Assembly: GCA_003254885.1 (NCBI GenBank)
Contig: QANT01001693.1
Coordinates: 1-64,000 of the forward strand
Length of the DNA: 64,000 nt
Reading direction: 5' to 3'
Source: Purshia tridentata
Lineage: Eukaryota; Streptophyta; Magnoliopsida; Rosales; Rosaceae
The notes beneath the pieces are model-generated. The model worked only from the letters and a program-made list of their open reading frames with translations. It had not been told where the DNA came from and ran no database searches. A program made the translations under genes and the position numbers. Below are positions 25,303-38,660 of this stretch, one piece after another. The first letter of the stretch is position 1, and each line of letters opens with the position of its first letter.

Positions 25303-25454
25303 AAGATATGAAATCCACTCTCGTAATAGTAATACTTCCTTTTAGAGATGAGTCGGCTATGAAGCATCGATCAAACTCAAGATATGAAATCCACTCTCGT
25401 AATAGTAATACTTCCTTTTAGAGATGAGTCGGCTATGAAGCATCGATCAAACTC
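25303..25454. repeat. Perfect 76-bp tandem duplication
   Basis: 25303-25378 and 25379-25454 read the same over the full 76 bp, followed by six bases of a third copy (aagata). The identity points to a recent slippage or unequal exchange event, or to an assembly effect. Confidence 0.93.
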
Positions 25455-26140
25455 AAGATACTCGTAGAGTTAGGATAAACCCTTACTACAAAGATCTCCA
25501 CCCCCAACTCCAAGATATCAAGTATCAACCCAACTTCACCACTAGTAGCATATTCTACTTCTCTTTTTTCTCCGGTAAGGCCACCTCTAGCACCAGTTTA
25601 TCAACCACCACTAGCACCAACTTATCAACCAGAGGGGTTTCAGACTTTGTTGAATTGGGCTAAATTCTCAATACCGGGCCGAACCCTCTTAGAAATTAAG
25701 AGGCTTTCTTAGAGATTTGAATTTTGAAGTTTCCTTGAACTTAGAAAGTTGTCAAAACAATTAGAGCTATGGTCTATTGGCAGATCCCGAACTTGTTGCA
25801 CCAATCACTAATTGGACAAAAACAGAAACCCCCATCACCTATCAATCGTCTTTGCTTCCATAAAAAGCAACAATTGTACTAAAAATAGATTCTCTCCATC
25901 ACCCCCGCCTCCATTTGAATCAACCCCAACCCTACACGTGTTCACCTCCTCAAATCTTGTATGATAGGCCCCCACATTCAACCTAGTTCATTTCCCAAAT
26001 AGCCCTTCAGTATTCAGTCTTCGCTCAGCATCCCTTCTCTCTCTCTCTCCTCCAAGTCAACCAAAACCTCTGTTTGTCCTCCTCTGTTTTGGACAGAGAA
26101 CTGAGGCTCCTCAGTTTTCAGTTCAAACAGAGCAGTGAAA

Positions 26141-27379
26141 ATGAAATCCGAGACTGTGACATTGGTGTTGGTGAATCTGGCAAGTATTATGCAGAGAGCT
26201 GATGAGTCATTGTTGCCAGGGGTGTACAAGGAGGTTGGGGCGTCTCTGCACACCGACCCAACTGGGTTGGGGTCGCTTACTCTGTTCCGATCCATAGTGC
26301 AGTCCTCCTGCTACCCACTTGCTGCTTACCTCGCTATGCGCCACAACCGAGCCCATGTCATTGCTCTTGGTGCCTTTCTCTGGGCTGCTGCTACCTTCCT
26401 TGTTGGTTTTTCCTCCACTTTCCTCCAGGTCTCTCTCTCTCTCTCTCTCTCTCTCGCTCGCTCTCTCATAGTGTAAAATGGAATATATTTTTTTTATCAT
26501 CTTTTGGGGTTTGTTTTTGGGGAGTGTTTTATTTGTATACATAGATCTAAGACAACCCATGAACCGGGTTGGTTATTTAGGCAAGTGAGGTTCTTAGTGT
26601 TATATTTTCAGTTCTTTCTCAGATGGGCAATTACATTTTAGAGCAACTGTGGATTTCAATCTTCACCGATGTTTCAGTGAAAACGGATTTTATTGGTATT
26701 ATTGCTTTGCATTATGTATATTTTCGAGAAAGTCATTGAAGTCAGCTGATTTTCAAGTTCTGGTTCAATATAAGTTATACAAGAGTGTAGTTTTATTGTG
26801 GACCTTGTGGTTAATAACGATTCAATATGATGGAAAGATGAATATCCTGCTTTACAATAATTCAAATGCTCTCTTGCGAGTTGTAGGACTGTGAGTGTGG
26901 ATCATTGATCAAGTTGACTCTTGACTGACTGAATATATGATTCAGATCATCAAGAACATTACCCTTTACAATAATATGGGTTTTGGATTAGAATTTTAAG
27001 AGAAGTATGATACTGAAGGTAAGGAAATCAAAGCAACAATTAGAATGGATGACAATGCTACATTAAGAAAAAATATTATTCCCAGTGTTGATCTCTCACA
27101 GCACATTTCTATGTTTCGAGTAAAATAACAGTTTCATAAGCAAACCCCCAAGAGGCTTTGCCTGTTGGGGTTGGGTCAGAGATCGGTGCATGGGTTAACA
27201 TGAAACTCATAGCTTTTCTTTCGGGATAATAAAACTTAAACTAGTTAATAAGCTCTAAAGCATTGTAAAATAAATTTAAAAAGTTTAATTGAAAATTGCA
27301 GGTAACAAATTCTTCCTGTATATTGCATTTGTTGCTTTGCAGGTTTTTAATAAGAAATTCTGACACAAGAACCTTTTTT

Positions 27380-27427
<48 letters not shown>

Positions 27428-29444
27428 TTNGCCAGATTATAATTCAACATTTAGTTCTCTGATTTGGTTAATTAGGTGGCTGTTTCAAGGGGTTTAAATG
27501 GGATTGGACTTGCCATAGTCATTCCTGCGATTCAGTCACTAGTTGCTGACTCAACCGATGAGAGCAACCGTGGTACAGCGTTTGGATGGTTACAACTAAC
27601 AGGAAATCTAGGCTCCATAATTGGTGGTCTGTGTTCTGTACTAATAGCCTCCACTTCAGTAATGGGTATACCTGGTTGGAGAATTGCATTCCATTTGGTC
27701 GGACTCATAAGTGTTATAGTTGGTATATTGGTTCGCCTCTTTGCTAATGATCCGCACTACTTAGAGAGCAATGGCAAAGCTAAAGATCAAACTTTACATA
27801 AGTCCTTTTCATCAGAAATGAAAGACCTGATCAAAGAAGCAAAGTCAGTTATTAGAATCCCAACTTTTCAAATACTCATTGCTCAGGGTGTCTTTGGATC
27901 ATTCCCGTGGTCAGCTTTGTCATTTGCTCCTTTGTGGTTGGAACTCATCGGTTTCTCCCACAAAGAAACAGCGTTTCTTTGGACCATATTCATAATTGGT
28001 GCCTCGCTGGGAAGTCTCTTTGGAGGAAGCATGGGGGATCTCTTTGCGAAACACTTTCCCAATGCTGGGAGGATAGTTCTTTCGCAGATAAGCGCGGGTT
28101 CAGCCATTCCTTTAGCGGCTCTTTTGCTGCTGGGGTTGCCTGATGACCCATCCACTGGATTCACTCATGGGCTGGTCTTGTTCATTTTTGGATGGTTCAC
28201 TTCCTGGAACGCTCCCGCAACTAACAAGTATGTATCCTTGACCCACTGTGTACTTTTTCCTTGTCTTCTACAGCTAACAAGTTATATTCTTTTTGTTTTC
28301 CTTTTAAAAAAAAAATCCCATGTTATTTGGTGAGGGTGGAAAGAAAAGGAAGAGAAATTAGTTGTATTCTAGATTATAACTGCATAATTCTGCACATGAA
28401 AAGTGCATAACATGCATTCAAATTTAGTAGATCCACCCTAGGCAATCTTCATCTGCAAATATCAAGTATTGTTTGTGTAAATGTCCATTCAGATGTAAGG
28501 TGACAAAATTTAGTACAGCTGAATTGAAGACTTGATTTGGTTGCTCTCTCTAGGAATTGTTAATGAAATACTGCTGTAATTAGTGACCAATTGTCTCAGA
28601 TTTTCAAATTACCATTCAAATCGTTTCAACTGATTTAGTTGGTGGGAAGTTTGTCCTCGTGCTAGATTGATTATTTTCGTATATCTATTCGCTAGTCTCA
28701 TTGGTTTGAATGCATAAAGAGCTACCATATCACATCCTCCTAGGTTCTTTCACCTTCATTGTACTTCCCATGGTTGGAAAATCATGTTGACTAGACTTAC
28801 ATTCCAATGCTGCATGTTCATGTTCTAAAATGATTCTGGTGCAATTAAAATCTAAATTAATGGTGACAAAGTGTCATATTTATTGGAATTGTTCAATATG
28901 TAAGCTGGTCCTCAGTCCAATATTTGCAGAGATAGTCCCTGAGAAGTCCCGTACGAGCATCTATGCTTTGGATCAATCTTTCGAATCCATCTTATCATCA
29001 TTTGCTCCCCCAATAGTTGGGATTTTGGTTCAGCATGTTTATGGTTTTAAGCCAATTTCGCAAGGATCATCAGACTCTGTAGAGATTGAGACAGATAGAG
29101 AGAATGCTGCATCACTTGCCAAGGCACTCTACACTGCAATGGGCATTCCAATGTCACTCTGTGTCTTAATATACTCCTTCCTTTACTGCACATACCCCAG
29201 AGACCGTGAACGGGCAAGAATGCAAGCTTTGATAGAATCCGAAATGCAACAGCTCGAAACTCATTGTTTGGCTTCAGCAGAAGAATACTTTGAAGTTCAT
29301 GTTTCGGAATCGAAACGGATGAATGGAAAAGAAGAAAGTGAAATTGAGATAGAGAATGGGGTGGAGGAAAGCATTGACTTGGAAGATAATGATGAGAAAT
29401 CTTTGCTTTCCCATCAGCAAACGTTCTCAAATATGAGAGAATAG
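26141..29444 (+). CDS. MFS transporter, copy B
   Basis: Three exons: 26141-26428, 27476-28227 and 28916-29444, with exactly the same lengths (288, 752, 529 nt) and phases as copy A, giving 522 aa. An in-frame GTG lies 6 nt upstream of the ATG at 26141, but the ATG matches the start of copy A. The proteins differ at 3 of 96 residues in exon 1 and at about 46 of 250 in exon 2 by hand count. Differences cluster in loops and the acidic tail; the pore-lining PWSALSFAP and PIFAEIVPEKSRTSIYALD segments are kept. Substrate unknown. Intron 1 has a long T run with an N at 27430. The gene is transcribed away from copy A and the CRK gene. Confidence 0.94.
27381..27430. repeat. Poly(T) run with an N in intron 1 of MFS copy B
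   Basis: About 45 T in a row ending at an undetermined base (27430). The true length is uncertain. Confidence 0.9.
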
Positions 29445-32400
29445 AAGACCTCTAAGCAGAAGCTGCAACTCAAATATGAAAAAGCTTCATCTACACGCTT
29501 CGATAAAGATCGGATGCTCATCAAGTCTCTTTGAGTTGACAACCAGAAAATGTTTGTTTCATACCACATTTTGTTACTTATACTCTTAATTTTACTTTTG
29601 AGACTGTAGATTTTTACGTCCCACAAGTTAAGAACAACTATGTTCTATGGTTATTTATTCATTTTTGTTATAATCGCAATTGTTCATTCTTTAATAATGG
29701 TAATCTCTTTTAGTTGCGTATAATTATTTTATACTAGATTTCAATTAGATGTTGTATTAATAACTATTTTTTTTCAATTTCATTCGTATATGTTCAAATT
29801 TCATATTCCTCCTTCCCAGATGAAAAGAAAATTTGCAGTCCGTTAGTTATGGCGTATTTGATAGTGGCTCTGTAAGAAATTTTTTTTTTGGTAGAAGCAG
29901 TAGCACATACAAATTTTAGCTAAAAACATATGTATTTCCCATATGGTTATTTGGAAATATTTCTTGAAGAGATGTATGGGAGTAACACTAGTTTCTATGA
30001 CCTTAAAAATACTTTTGTCTAATTTTATCAAATGTTATGAAAAGCGGTTTTAATTATTTGCAAGTGTTTTTGGGGCAAAGATCCCCTGTTCATTTCCCTA
30101 CTATGCATTAATTTTAGCCATCAAATAAAAAGTAGAGAGAGAAAGAAAGAGGAAGAGGTGGAAGAAAACATGGCCAAAATTAAAAGCATGGTAGAGAGAT
30201 GAGTAGGCAAATGGGTAGAGGATGTTGGTCTGTGTTTTTGACCCTGCTAAGAGCACTGCCTGAAATATTCCAGCTAGGATTGGGCTAAAGAAAAACATTT
30301 TGAGTTGGGCACATGCAAGCTGCTATGGTGGGAAGTCATTTGAAGTTTTGACCATGGCTTTTTCGTTTGGGGGGATTTAGTTTATCTGGCTACAATGGAA
30401 TATGATTGATGATCTCACGAAAGCCCGCGACACCAATAAACATAGGCTGAGAAACAGACATTTCTCAAAGAGATTCTTCGGTAGGACAATGGTGCTATGT
30501 GTATAGTGCAACCTTCAATAATATACAGACATGTATGCATGTTTATTCCTAGTAAAGATTACAATTTTTTAAAGGAAACAATACACATGGCGAGGTAACA
30601 CAGAATAATTGTACCATACATATAATCAAGCAATCCTACTCAAGAATTTCTCTTTCTCTTAAGCTTTTGCCCAGATAGATATCAAACCTTTTAGTCTTCG
30701 GATTAAAGTTTATATAGTAATTTTAGGGTCTAAATTAATCCTAGCCCAATTGATTTGTTGAGTTTACATAGTAATTTTAGAGTCTAAATTAATTCTAGCC
30801 CACTCCACAATCCTAGACAGCCCACTCTATCCCCATTTATAACCCACATTACTTCCTTATTTCTGCAGCCCATCTGCAGCCCATACCTTCTTTTTTCTTT
30901 TCCATTACATGATTGTCTTATTATTTCTAACCAAAAATACTACATGGCTGATTTTCAGTACCTCTGTTCTTCATGCACACAAGTACACAACCAGTGACTT
31001 CTTCAATTCTTCTTTTCATTTCACATTTAATTTACCCATCTAGAAATCTATTAGCTTAAAGTTTGAAAAAATCGTAAGTCAGAACTTAAATAACACTTTC
31101 CGCAAACTAAATGGGGCCTTATAGTTCACTAATGACAACAACAAAAAACCTCGGTTTAAGTATTGAGAAATTTTTTCCTCACTTGACCCCTAGAACGTAC
31201 CAACCATTTGAATAAAATTCCTATTTCTCTTGAAGTTGAAACGAAATATAAATGAAAAAAATTGAAAAAACACCAACACCAACCCCATCCCCCGCCAACA
31301 TACCCAAAACATTTAAATATTTTAAGAAATGAAAACAAAAATTGACATTGGGATCAAATTCCAAGGAGTGAAAAGTGTATTTGATCCAAAAGTAATGATG
31401 AGCATTGGTGATTATATAAGTAGGCTAATACCCTCATTGTTTTTTGTTTTGTGGGGCTTATTAGCTTAGGCATGTGGAATGTGATGGAGGGCCATATATA
31501 GCTGACTCAGTTGGCATGATGATGATGAATATGGGCCTCAGGGAATTGGAATCATGAAGGGGGAGCAGCCATCATGGAATAAAGGACGCTTTCATATGGC
31601 AATGGCCCCACAACTTGTCTCAAGCCTCTAATTCATTGCCTTCATCTGCTGCTGCCTTGCATGTTCTCAATGTCAATGGCCTTCTATCTTCTGCCTTCTC
31701 TGTGTATTTTCTCTGCTACACAATTCACAAATCCAATCAATAAAGTAATGCGCCTGCTTCTTCTGCTTCGGCTTCAAACCCTGCATTGCCTGCCTCTACT
31801 GTTATTGTATAGTGCTCTAGTGGCCAAAAGCTTGAGCCAAAAAATGACCGAGTAACATATTTTTATGGACAATAATAACTCTACATTATATACTTTCTGA
31901 TTTTATTTTTTTCTTAATAGTTATTTTTGAGGTTGAGGAGGACCAAGAATTGTCACTTTATTTTTCAAGAATATCAATCAGGCCCATAGCTGAGCTCCAT
32001 AATTAGCTTTCATTATGGGATTATATAAAGGAAGCCATCAAAGGCCAATTATTTTGATTGTTCAAGATTTGCTTACTCATGAGTAATGAACAAATTGTTA
32101 TGGTTCAAGTCCAACAAAATTATAGTAAAGAAAGAATACGACTTGAGACAACTACTATCTAATTGAGTAAACTACTACAATGGAAAAAGAAAAAAGAAAA
32201 AGCGAAAAACTATGCTGAAATGTTGAAGCACCAATGCCTTAACCATAAACTCATGTGGGTTAGATTTCATGTTCGAACTTATAATGTAAGAATAACTGGC
32301 GACATCATAACTTGGATAGCTGTATGATAGTAAGTCAACAGTGTTGGGAGACAATGTAGGGTTCATGAAAATCACCTATGACCCACTAAAGCACCACTAA

Positions 32401-35400
32401 ATTGAAACTGAATTGTAGGAATTATACAACTAATCTACCTATGTGCCATTTCAATGACTTCGGTTATTTTCTGTAAAATAGTCCAAAGTTATAAAAAAAA
32501 AAACGAAAATTGAAATCTCATTCCGTAAAGTTTTAATCCATTAATCATGTGTGCACTGTGCAGTTTAAATCCCTACAAAGTACAAACTGATGAAATGGTT
32601 GAATTTGTTAGCACTACTTTTCAATAAATTTTTGTATCTAATGATATTTTTCACACAGAGCGAATGTTATGAAGCGCGGATCAAAGTTAAGATAAAAATT
32701 AAACAAATGGATGAAGTTAACAAAACTTGGTTATTAGTATATTGATTTCGATCATCAAATTATAACGTGAAGTGAGTATCAAAATCATACATTGTTTTGT
32801 TAATTAAAATGTGGTATACCTGAATGAAAGAGGTTTCAATCCACACTCTCGGATATTTTTTTTATTCTGAATTGCTAACTAAGATCAATATACCGATAGA
32901 AATCCTTTATTAATTATGTGTAAGATGATCAGACATTTGTACTATGGAATATAACATGATTATTCTATGGCAATATGATTATTCTATGGCAATATGATTA
33001 TTCTATAGCAATATGATTATTCTATAAATACGAAAGTTTGTCTTCTTCTAAGTGTATGGCACTTGAATATATGCTTTTCAAGTGAGGGAACGGTTTCAAG
33101 TGAAGAAGAGGGAATGGTGCCAGCCTATGGGCTGCCAAAAGTTCAGTATCTTTTTGAGTTTTAGGCTAAAAAATGTAGGGCATGTTTGTGAGTGAGAGAG
33201 AGAGAGATGCCTAGCTAGCTTTTTCCAGTTACTGGGTGACTGTTTCTGGCTTTGACATAACCCTATGGGCTGAGAGATGAGGAGAGAGCTGAGTGAGTGA
33301 AAGAAGAGCCATCATTACTAATGAGCAAAGGCTTATTCATCACTTGGCATGGGCCACCATGATGCCAAAATCCAAGGGTCACCGGTAACAACACCCTTTA
33401 TCTCTCAAAAGGCCTGCTCTGGCCCTTATAAATCTCCCAAAATCCCATGCCTAATCATTATTTATTTACTATACCTAGCTACACATTTTTTAAAAAGATT
33501 TGATTTCCAAAAAGAAAACCCCCTTTTTAAAAGTCTACAAAATCCTATATGATTTTCATGTATACATCATATATAGATCATATATATGCCCTAATTCTCA
33601 GCAAAAAGATTCAAAATTTTTGAAGGACAGTGTTCCTACTAGCCATCTCCCTCTCATCATTCCAAATTTAAACCAAAGGTGAAAAGATATTACATAATTG
33701 AAGTGAAAAAGATCATGATCTATCAATCAAGGGAATGAAAAAGATTACCAACTTTCACATATATCACTGTTTTTCATGCAAAGATTACCCTCTATTTTAA
33801 TCATAACATTTGCAGAGGAGTGCTCGAAAGTAGTCCAGCTTTTCCCAATTCATAAATTTCAAAATTGAAACATTTCTATCTGTGGTTGGTTTGTCATATG
33901 TGATTGTGAACACCTTTTGGCGGGAAACTTAGGAGATCTTTTGTCACAATAATGTTTGACAAAAAGTGTAATTTGCATGTCCTTCTTATCTTATCTTAAT
34001 TTTTTTTTTTTTCTAACTATGCATTTAAAACTCAAAAGTATGCTTAAGCTCAACCTTAAACCAAGGAAAATTTAAAAAATATTAAGGATATAGAATTAAT
34101 ATATAGGTGCCAGTACGTAATGGAGTTCTTATTAATTACTATATATGATTAATTCATGGCTCGTATATGAATTTTGTTTGTACGTGTTGGTGTAAGAACA
34201 GCCGAAAAGGCTCTCACGAATTCTTGTTAAAGCAGAAAATAGTATATTTTTTTAAGAATCAAGATCACTGTGGACTGGCTGAGTTGGAAAAAAAGAAAGA
34301 AAAATTCGTAATGACTACTTTTTCTTTAAATATTAAATTTAATCATTTATGCCACAATAAGAGAATACTTAATTCATTGGCTTAAAAAAGAAGAAGAGAA
34401 TACTTAATAAAAACAAGTAAATGATCCCTTCGACCAAATAAAATAACCAAAAAAGTGAGAAAAAAAAAATTACATAAAATTGTTAGGACTTGGGATGTAC
34501 ATGTAAATAACATAACCCCTAATTCGATCGGGATTTGTTTCTTGCGGTGGTGACAAGATCATCACATGCTTAATAGGATAAAGCTATATAGCAATTTTTC
34601 TAGCTTGTGAGCCAATGCAGATTCTAGAATATAAAACAAATCACACATAATAATAAAGGTTATTTTCATGTCTTACGGCACTTTTTCATTTTATATTATT
34701 TCTTTGGTCACCGGCACTTTTTTATTTTCCAACATGTGATATGCATACCTCAGATTAGGTCATATGATGTCAGCACATGTAACGCTATTTTTTAATAGAA
34801 GAAATATTAAGAAAAATAGCATATCCAATGGAAAAACAAACGTCACCTGGCTTAGTATTGCTCTTTATTTATGGGATAAAACTATTCGTGCCATGTTCAT
34901 AGCAATCTTATTCTGGTAAAGAAAATAATAATTAATAATAAAATTCACTTATACAGATAGATTTCATTTTTATTAAAGATATGACAAAAAAATGTGGTAT
35001 ATTAATCAGGTAACACTCGAGATTACAAAGATTACTTTTTCAAACCATATAAATGAACCCTATTATAGTATTATGTGACATGTAAAGCATTCAGTTGTAT
35101 AATTACGTCAATTATTATAAACTGTACGTTGATAATGAACTATCACTTACTACATAATTTAATTAATTTTTTTTAATGTCAGTCTTTCTTTACAGAGGAC
35201 ATTATGCATTTCTCTTATTCCTCGAGCGTTCAACATACCTATATAATTTGTCAGTTTATATATATTAAGTTTTAATTTAAAAATTAAAAATTAACACATA
35301 GTTTTAATATATAAGCCTCATTGTAAATTCTAAGAGAATATATATATGATGACTTGTCATCGAAGTGCATGAACCCGTCATCGAGAGGCGACGCCAACAC

Positions 35401-36624
35401 TTCTTTCAGCGCTAGGAACTGGATATCCACAACAAAAAAATAACAAACAAACACATATCCATTGTAGAGAAAAATCTTCTTTAATATTGTAGTCTAAAAA
35501 TAAAATCTCATTTGCAATATTATTAAAAGCTATGTAAATAATTTTCGTGGATGTGCATAAAACAGCGTAATCCAAATTTGTGTGGCTGTACCTTAAAGAC
35601 CACCAAAAGGGTTTTGCTTAATGTGTACATGCATTAATTTGTGCGAGTTCTATTGTATTTCTTACTTCATTAACTTTTTCGCTTGAGTACAAGCATGGAG
35701 ATATTTACGTATGAAAGGAGCTAAAGCATTAAATAATTGTTTAATGGTGTCAACACTGCAACGTATGGAAGATCTACAATTCTAATAGAAAAAAACAGGG
35801 CATCACCTGCAATATGGTTTTGTACAATGGGCATCTCTTTGATTATTATAAAACAAAATTTAAATGAAAAGAAAAGAAACAAAAATATTTGAAACCCACG
35901 CACATGATGCAAAGATATTTGATTCGTATAATAAGAGATTGCGGCGGCTAACTATTACCCCAAATCTCGCCACCAATCACTCCTAGACGTAGTATAAAAT
36001 AACATATTCAACAAAATAAAAAAATAAAAAATAAAAAATAATAATCAAAGAATATTTGTGAAAATGAAGAGGTAGAGAATAATAAAGCAACCAGACAAAC
36101 CTCTCATCACCCCATTTGCTGCGCTAGACTTTTCTTCTTCGTTTCAGATAAGATAAAAATCACATACAACAGAAGCCATGAAAAAAATACAAAAATACGT
36201 ACGTTTTTATGTGTCTAATTGTCTCATCTCTAATCGCATATAATAGGTTACGGACATAATAAGAATACAGACACAACAAGTGTAATTAAAGTTTAGTATA
36301 GCAAACCAACACAGGATTTCAACATAATCAAACAACTGCATGTCACTATATATTCGAGAGGCAAATTGATAATAAAGGACCAAGTTGGCTGTTCGTATAT
36401 GGATGTATGAAAATATAAGTAAAAATCAGAAGAAAAAAGAAATTAAGAAGCTATAATTATTTACATATGATTAATAAAAGAAAAGTGTTTAATTATGTTG
36501 GTGGTGATGGTTAATCTGGAGGGCACACAGAGAGCTAGAAAAGATTCTGTCACATGCATCGATCATGATTCCTATACCTTGAAAGTGTGTATGAATATTT
36601 CTGAGTTGGGTTGGTGAATTGAGC
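29445..36624. other. Seven-kilobase AT-rich stretch without a recognised gene
   Basis: Scanned in both directions; no frame resembles a known protein and none shows a splice pattern. It holds a 19-bp minisatellite (32956-33029). A mildly GC-richer patch at 33040-33460 has AG repeats and could be leader sequence of an unrecognised non-coding transcript, but I found no known plant miRNA word in it. The right end is the 3' flank of the VQ gene. Confidence 0.5.
32956..33029. repeat. 19-bp minisatellite, four copies
   Basis: The unit atgattattctatggcaat repeats at 32956, 32975, 32994 and 33013, with one base changed in the third copy. Confidence 0.9.
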
Positions 36625-37989
36625 CTAATCAGAAGAGCAAATCCATGACTCCACCATACCTTCACTTCTGGCAGTGACATTCTCCTGCCCCTTATTTCCA
36701 TTGGTCAGCGGCCGGTCCAAGTTGGTGTAGTTGCCATTTACGGACCTCAGAAGACCTTGATGGTGCTCAACATTGTTGTTGCTGTTGTTGTCGTTCTTGT
36801 TGTGGGATCCCCCATCGCCCCAGTTGATGGTTGTCGTGGGAGGAGGATTGTGGTCACGCCTTCCGTCCGAGGAGGAGGATAGGATGTTGGGGAGCACATT
36901 GAGGCCATGATGGGTCAACCCAAACTGATCTTGATCAATAAGCAGACTCGTACTTGCTGCCATTTTGAGATGTGGGTCATTTGGCTGATGAGCATCCAAA
37001 GAGCTTGAGCTGCTGCCTTGAGGCTTGGAGCCAAGAATATTGGGTGGTGATGAAGTGGGTAATGGGTATTTGTTAGGTTGCTGGGTTTGGAAGAGGGATT
37101 GGAAATTCAGAACTGAGTTTTGCATGTTCATGTTGAGAAGATTCTGGTTCTGGGTCTGGTTATTAGGCTGCTTCATTAGGCCGCCTATATCCGAGTAGTT
37201 AATGGAGGATGAATTAGAAGCAAGATTAGTTGACGAATGATCAACAAATGGGAGTTTGTGAGCAAAGGGTCTCAAAAGGTAAGGAGGAGGAGGTGAAGGG
37301 TCCAAATTCAAAGAGCCGGATGAAGATCTGAGGGCTGAGGAGGGTGATGAGCCAAAGAGGTCCAATCTGCTTCTTGGGAAATGAGAGGAGGTGAACGGGG
37401 GTGCAGGGATACCTGTGAATTCTTGAACCATGGCTCGGAAATTTGTGGTGTCTGTTGTGAGCACTGTAGTTGGTGCACGCCTCGAGGCTCGAGACCTCTT
37501 CTTAGGATTCCGGCCGCCACCCACGTTGTTGTTGGTTTGCTCGTTTGGAGCTGAAGTAGTAATGTTTTCTTGTGGGATCTGGATGGAAGCGAAAGTGGAG
37601 GCGGCGGCAGTGGCGGCGCCGCCTCTGCTTTGTTGTGGTAATTGACTGGGATTGGTCAAGAAAGGTTGGCTTTGGTTTAGGCCACCGAGATCTGCGGAAT
37701 TCGGGTCGGATCTTAGGTTTTTGGACCACACCATATCCAGATTGAGAAGTGGATTTGGGTTTGGGTTTGAGGATATGGGATTGAAGATGTTTGACAACGG
37801 GTCTAACATGGAAGAAGAGTGGTGGGTTTGGTGGTGGTGGTGGTGGTGATGTGCCGGTGGGTTTGTCATGGGACCAAGATGGCTCGACGGGTGGTGACTC
37901 AGCAAGGCGGAGATCGACTCGGCGCGTGAGTCGTACTCCTCATCGCCACCGCTCGAGGATTGCATACTTCCACTGTTGCCAGAATCCAT
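36625..37989 (-). CDS. VQ motif-containing protein
   Basis: Single-exon gene of 454 aa. The chosen ATG at 37989 (MDSGNSGSM) matches the family; upstream in-frame codons are leader sequence. The VQ motif FRAMVQEFTG is at residues 184-193, followed by IPAPPF and RSRLDLFG, a pattern of one VQ subgroup. A basic stretch (KKRSRASRR, 163-171) just before it is a likely nuclear signal. There is a seven-His run at 47-53, and long Asn/Ser/Gln/Pro-rich disordered parts follow. VQ proteins bind WRKY factors in the nucleus and adjust defence or growth genes. From memory the best neighbour-supported match is At5g65170. The leader has AG and TG microsatellites. Confidence 0.93.
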   Translation of the reverse strand: MDSGNSGSMQSSSGGDEEYDSRAESISALLSHHPSSHLGPMTNPPAHHHHHHHQTHHSSSMLDPLSNIFNPISSNPNPNPLLNLDMVWSKNLRSDPNSADLGGLNQSQPFLTNPSQLPQQSRGGAATAAASTFASIQIPQENITTSAPNEQTNNNVGGGRNPKKRSRASRRAPTTVLTTDTTNFRAMVQEFTGIPAPPFTSSHFPRSRLDLFGSSPSSALRSSSGSLNLDPSPPPPYLLRPFAHKLPFVDHSSTNLASNSSSINYSDIGGLMKQPNNQTQNQNLLNMNMQNSVLNFQSLFQTQQPNKYPLPTSSPPNILGSKPQGSSSSSLDAHQPNDPHLKMAASTSLLIDQDQFGLTHHGLNVLPNILSSSSDGRRDHNPPPTTTINWGDGGSHNKNDNNSNNNVEHHQGLLRSVNGNYTNLDRPLTNGNKGQENVTARSEGMVESWICSSD

Positions 37990-38660
37990 GAGAGAGAGAG
38001 AGATAGAGCAGAAAATGGAAAGACGTGAAGGGAGACAAAGATATGGAGGAGTTGAGAAATATTTGGATACTAAATATGAAAACCCATTTAAGACAAAGCT
38101 ACCAAACAAGGCATATGAGGAGAGAGAAAGGTGAGAGAGAGAGTGATGAGGTGGGTTCAGAAAGTACCAGGCATGAGTTAAGAGCTCTGATCTGCTTCTG
38201 CTTTGTCTTTGAGCAAAAGGGTATGCGTAAAGAAGAGAATAATCGACCCACGGATCATATATACATGAAATTGATGGTTGCAGAAAGAGACTGTTAAAAA
38301 TGAAAGCTATAGCTCCAAAACACACACACACTGTCTCTCTCTCTCTGCTGCTGGTCCTTCTTTTTTACTATATTTGGGTGCCAAAGGGTGAACTAGGGTT
38401 TCGAAGGGTTGCTGAGAGGAAACAGAGAAGAGAAATTAAGAAAGAGAGAGAGAGAGAGAGAGTGTAAAAGGGGTTGTTCTCTCTAGCCTTTTCTTCTCTA
38501 AAAGAGAAGCTGCTTCTCCTCCTTGAGGTTCCACTCAAAAGATCAGGGTGGGGTAGCCATGCGTGTTAATTTGTGTGTGTGTGTGTGTGTGAGAGACAGA
38601 GTGAGGGCAAACTGGTCAAAGTAAGTGAGAGTTTGTGGTTTCGATTCGCAGTGTGAAAGG
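37990..38660 (-). promoter_or_regulatory. Leader and promoter of the VQ gene, microsatellite-rich
   Basis: Directly upstream of the ATG is an AG run (37990-38003). CT repeats follow at about 38331-38346, AG repeats at about 38441-38462 and TG repeats at about 38571-38592. Pyrimidine-rich leaders of this kind are common in plant genes; the start site cannot be fixed. Confidence 0.45.

Larger units (their letters stand above)
23713..26140. other. Intergenic region between CRK and MFS copy B
   Basis: AT-rich, with no coding gene. It contains the CRK promoter (left), a W-box group at 24634-25054, a perfect 76-bp tandem duplication at 25303-25454, and the leader of MFS copy B (right, from about 26020). 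Confidence 0.6.

Noticed and set aside
31661-31855. 64-aa frame with a signal-like N terminus
   Set aside because: Leu-rich only; no peptide motif, no duplicate and no splice or promoter support.
33040-33460. Candidate non-coding RNA or miRNA precursor in the gene-free stretch
   Set aside because: None of the common plant miRNA sequences I know is present, and I saw no long hairpin.
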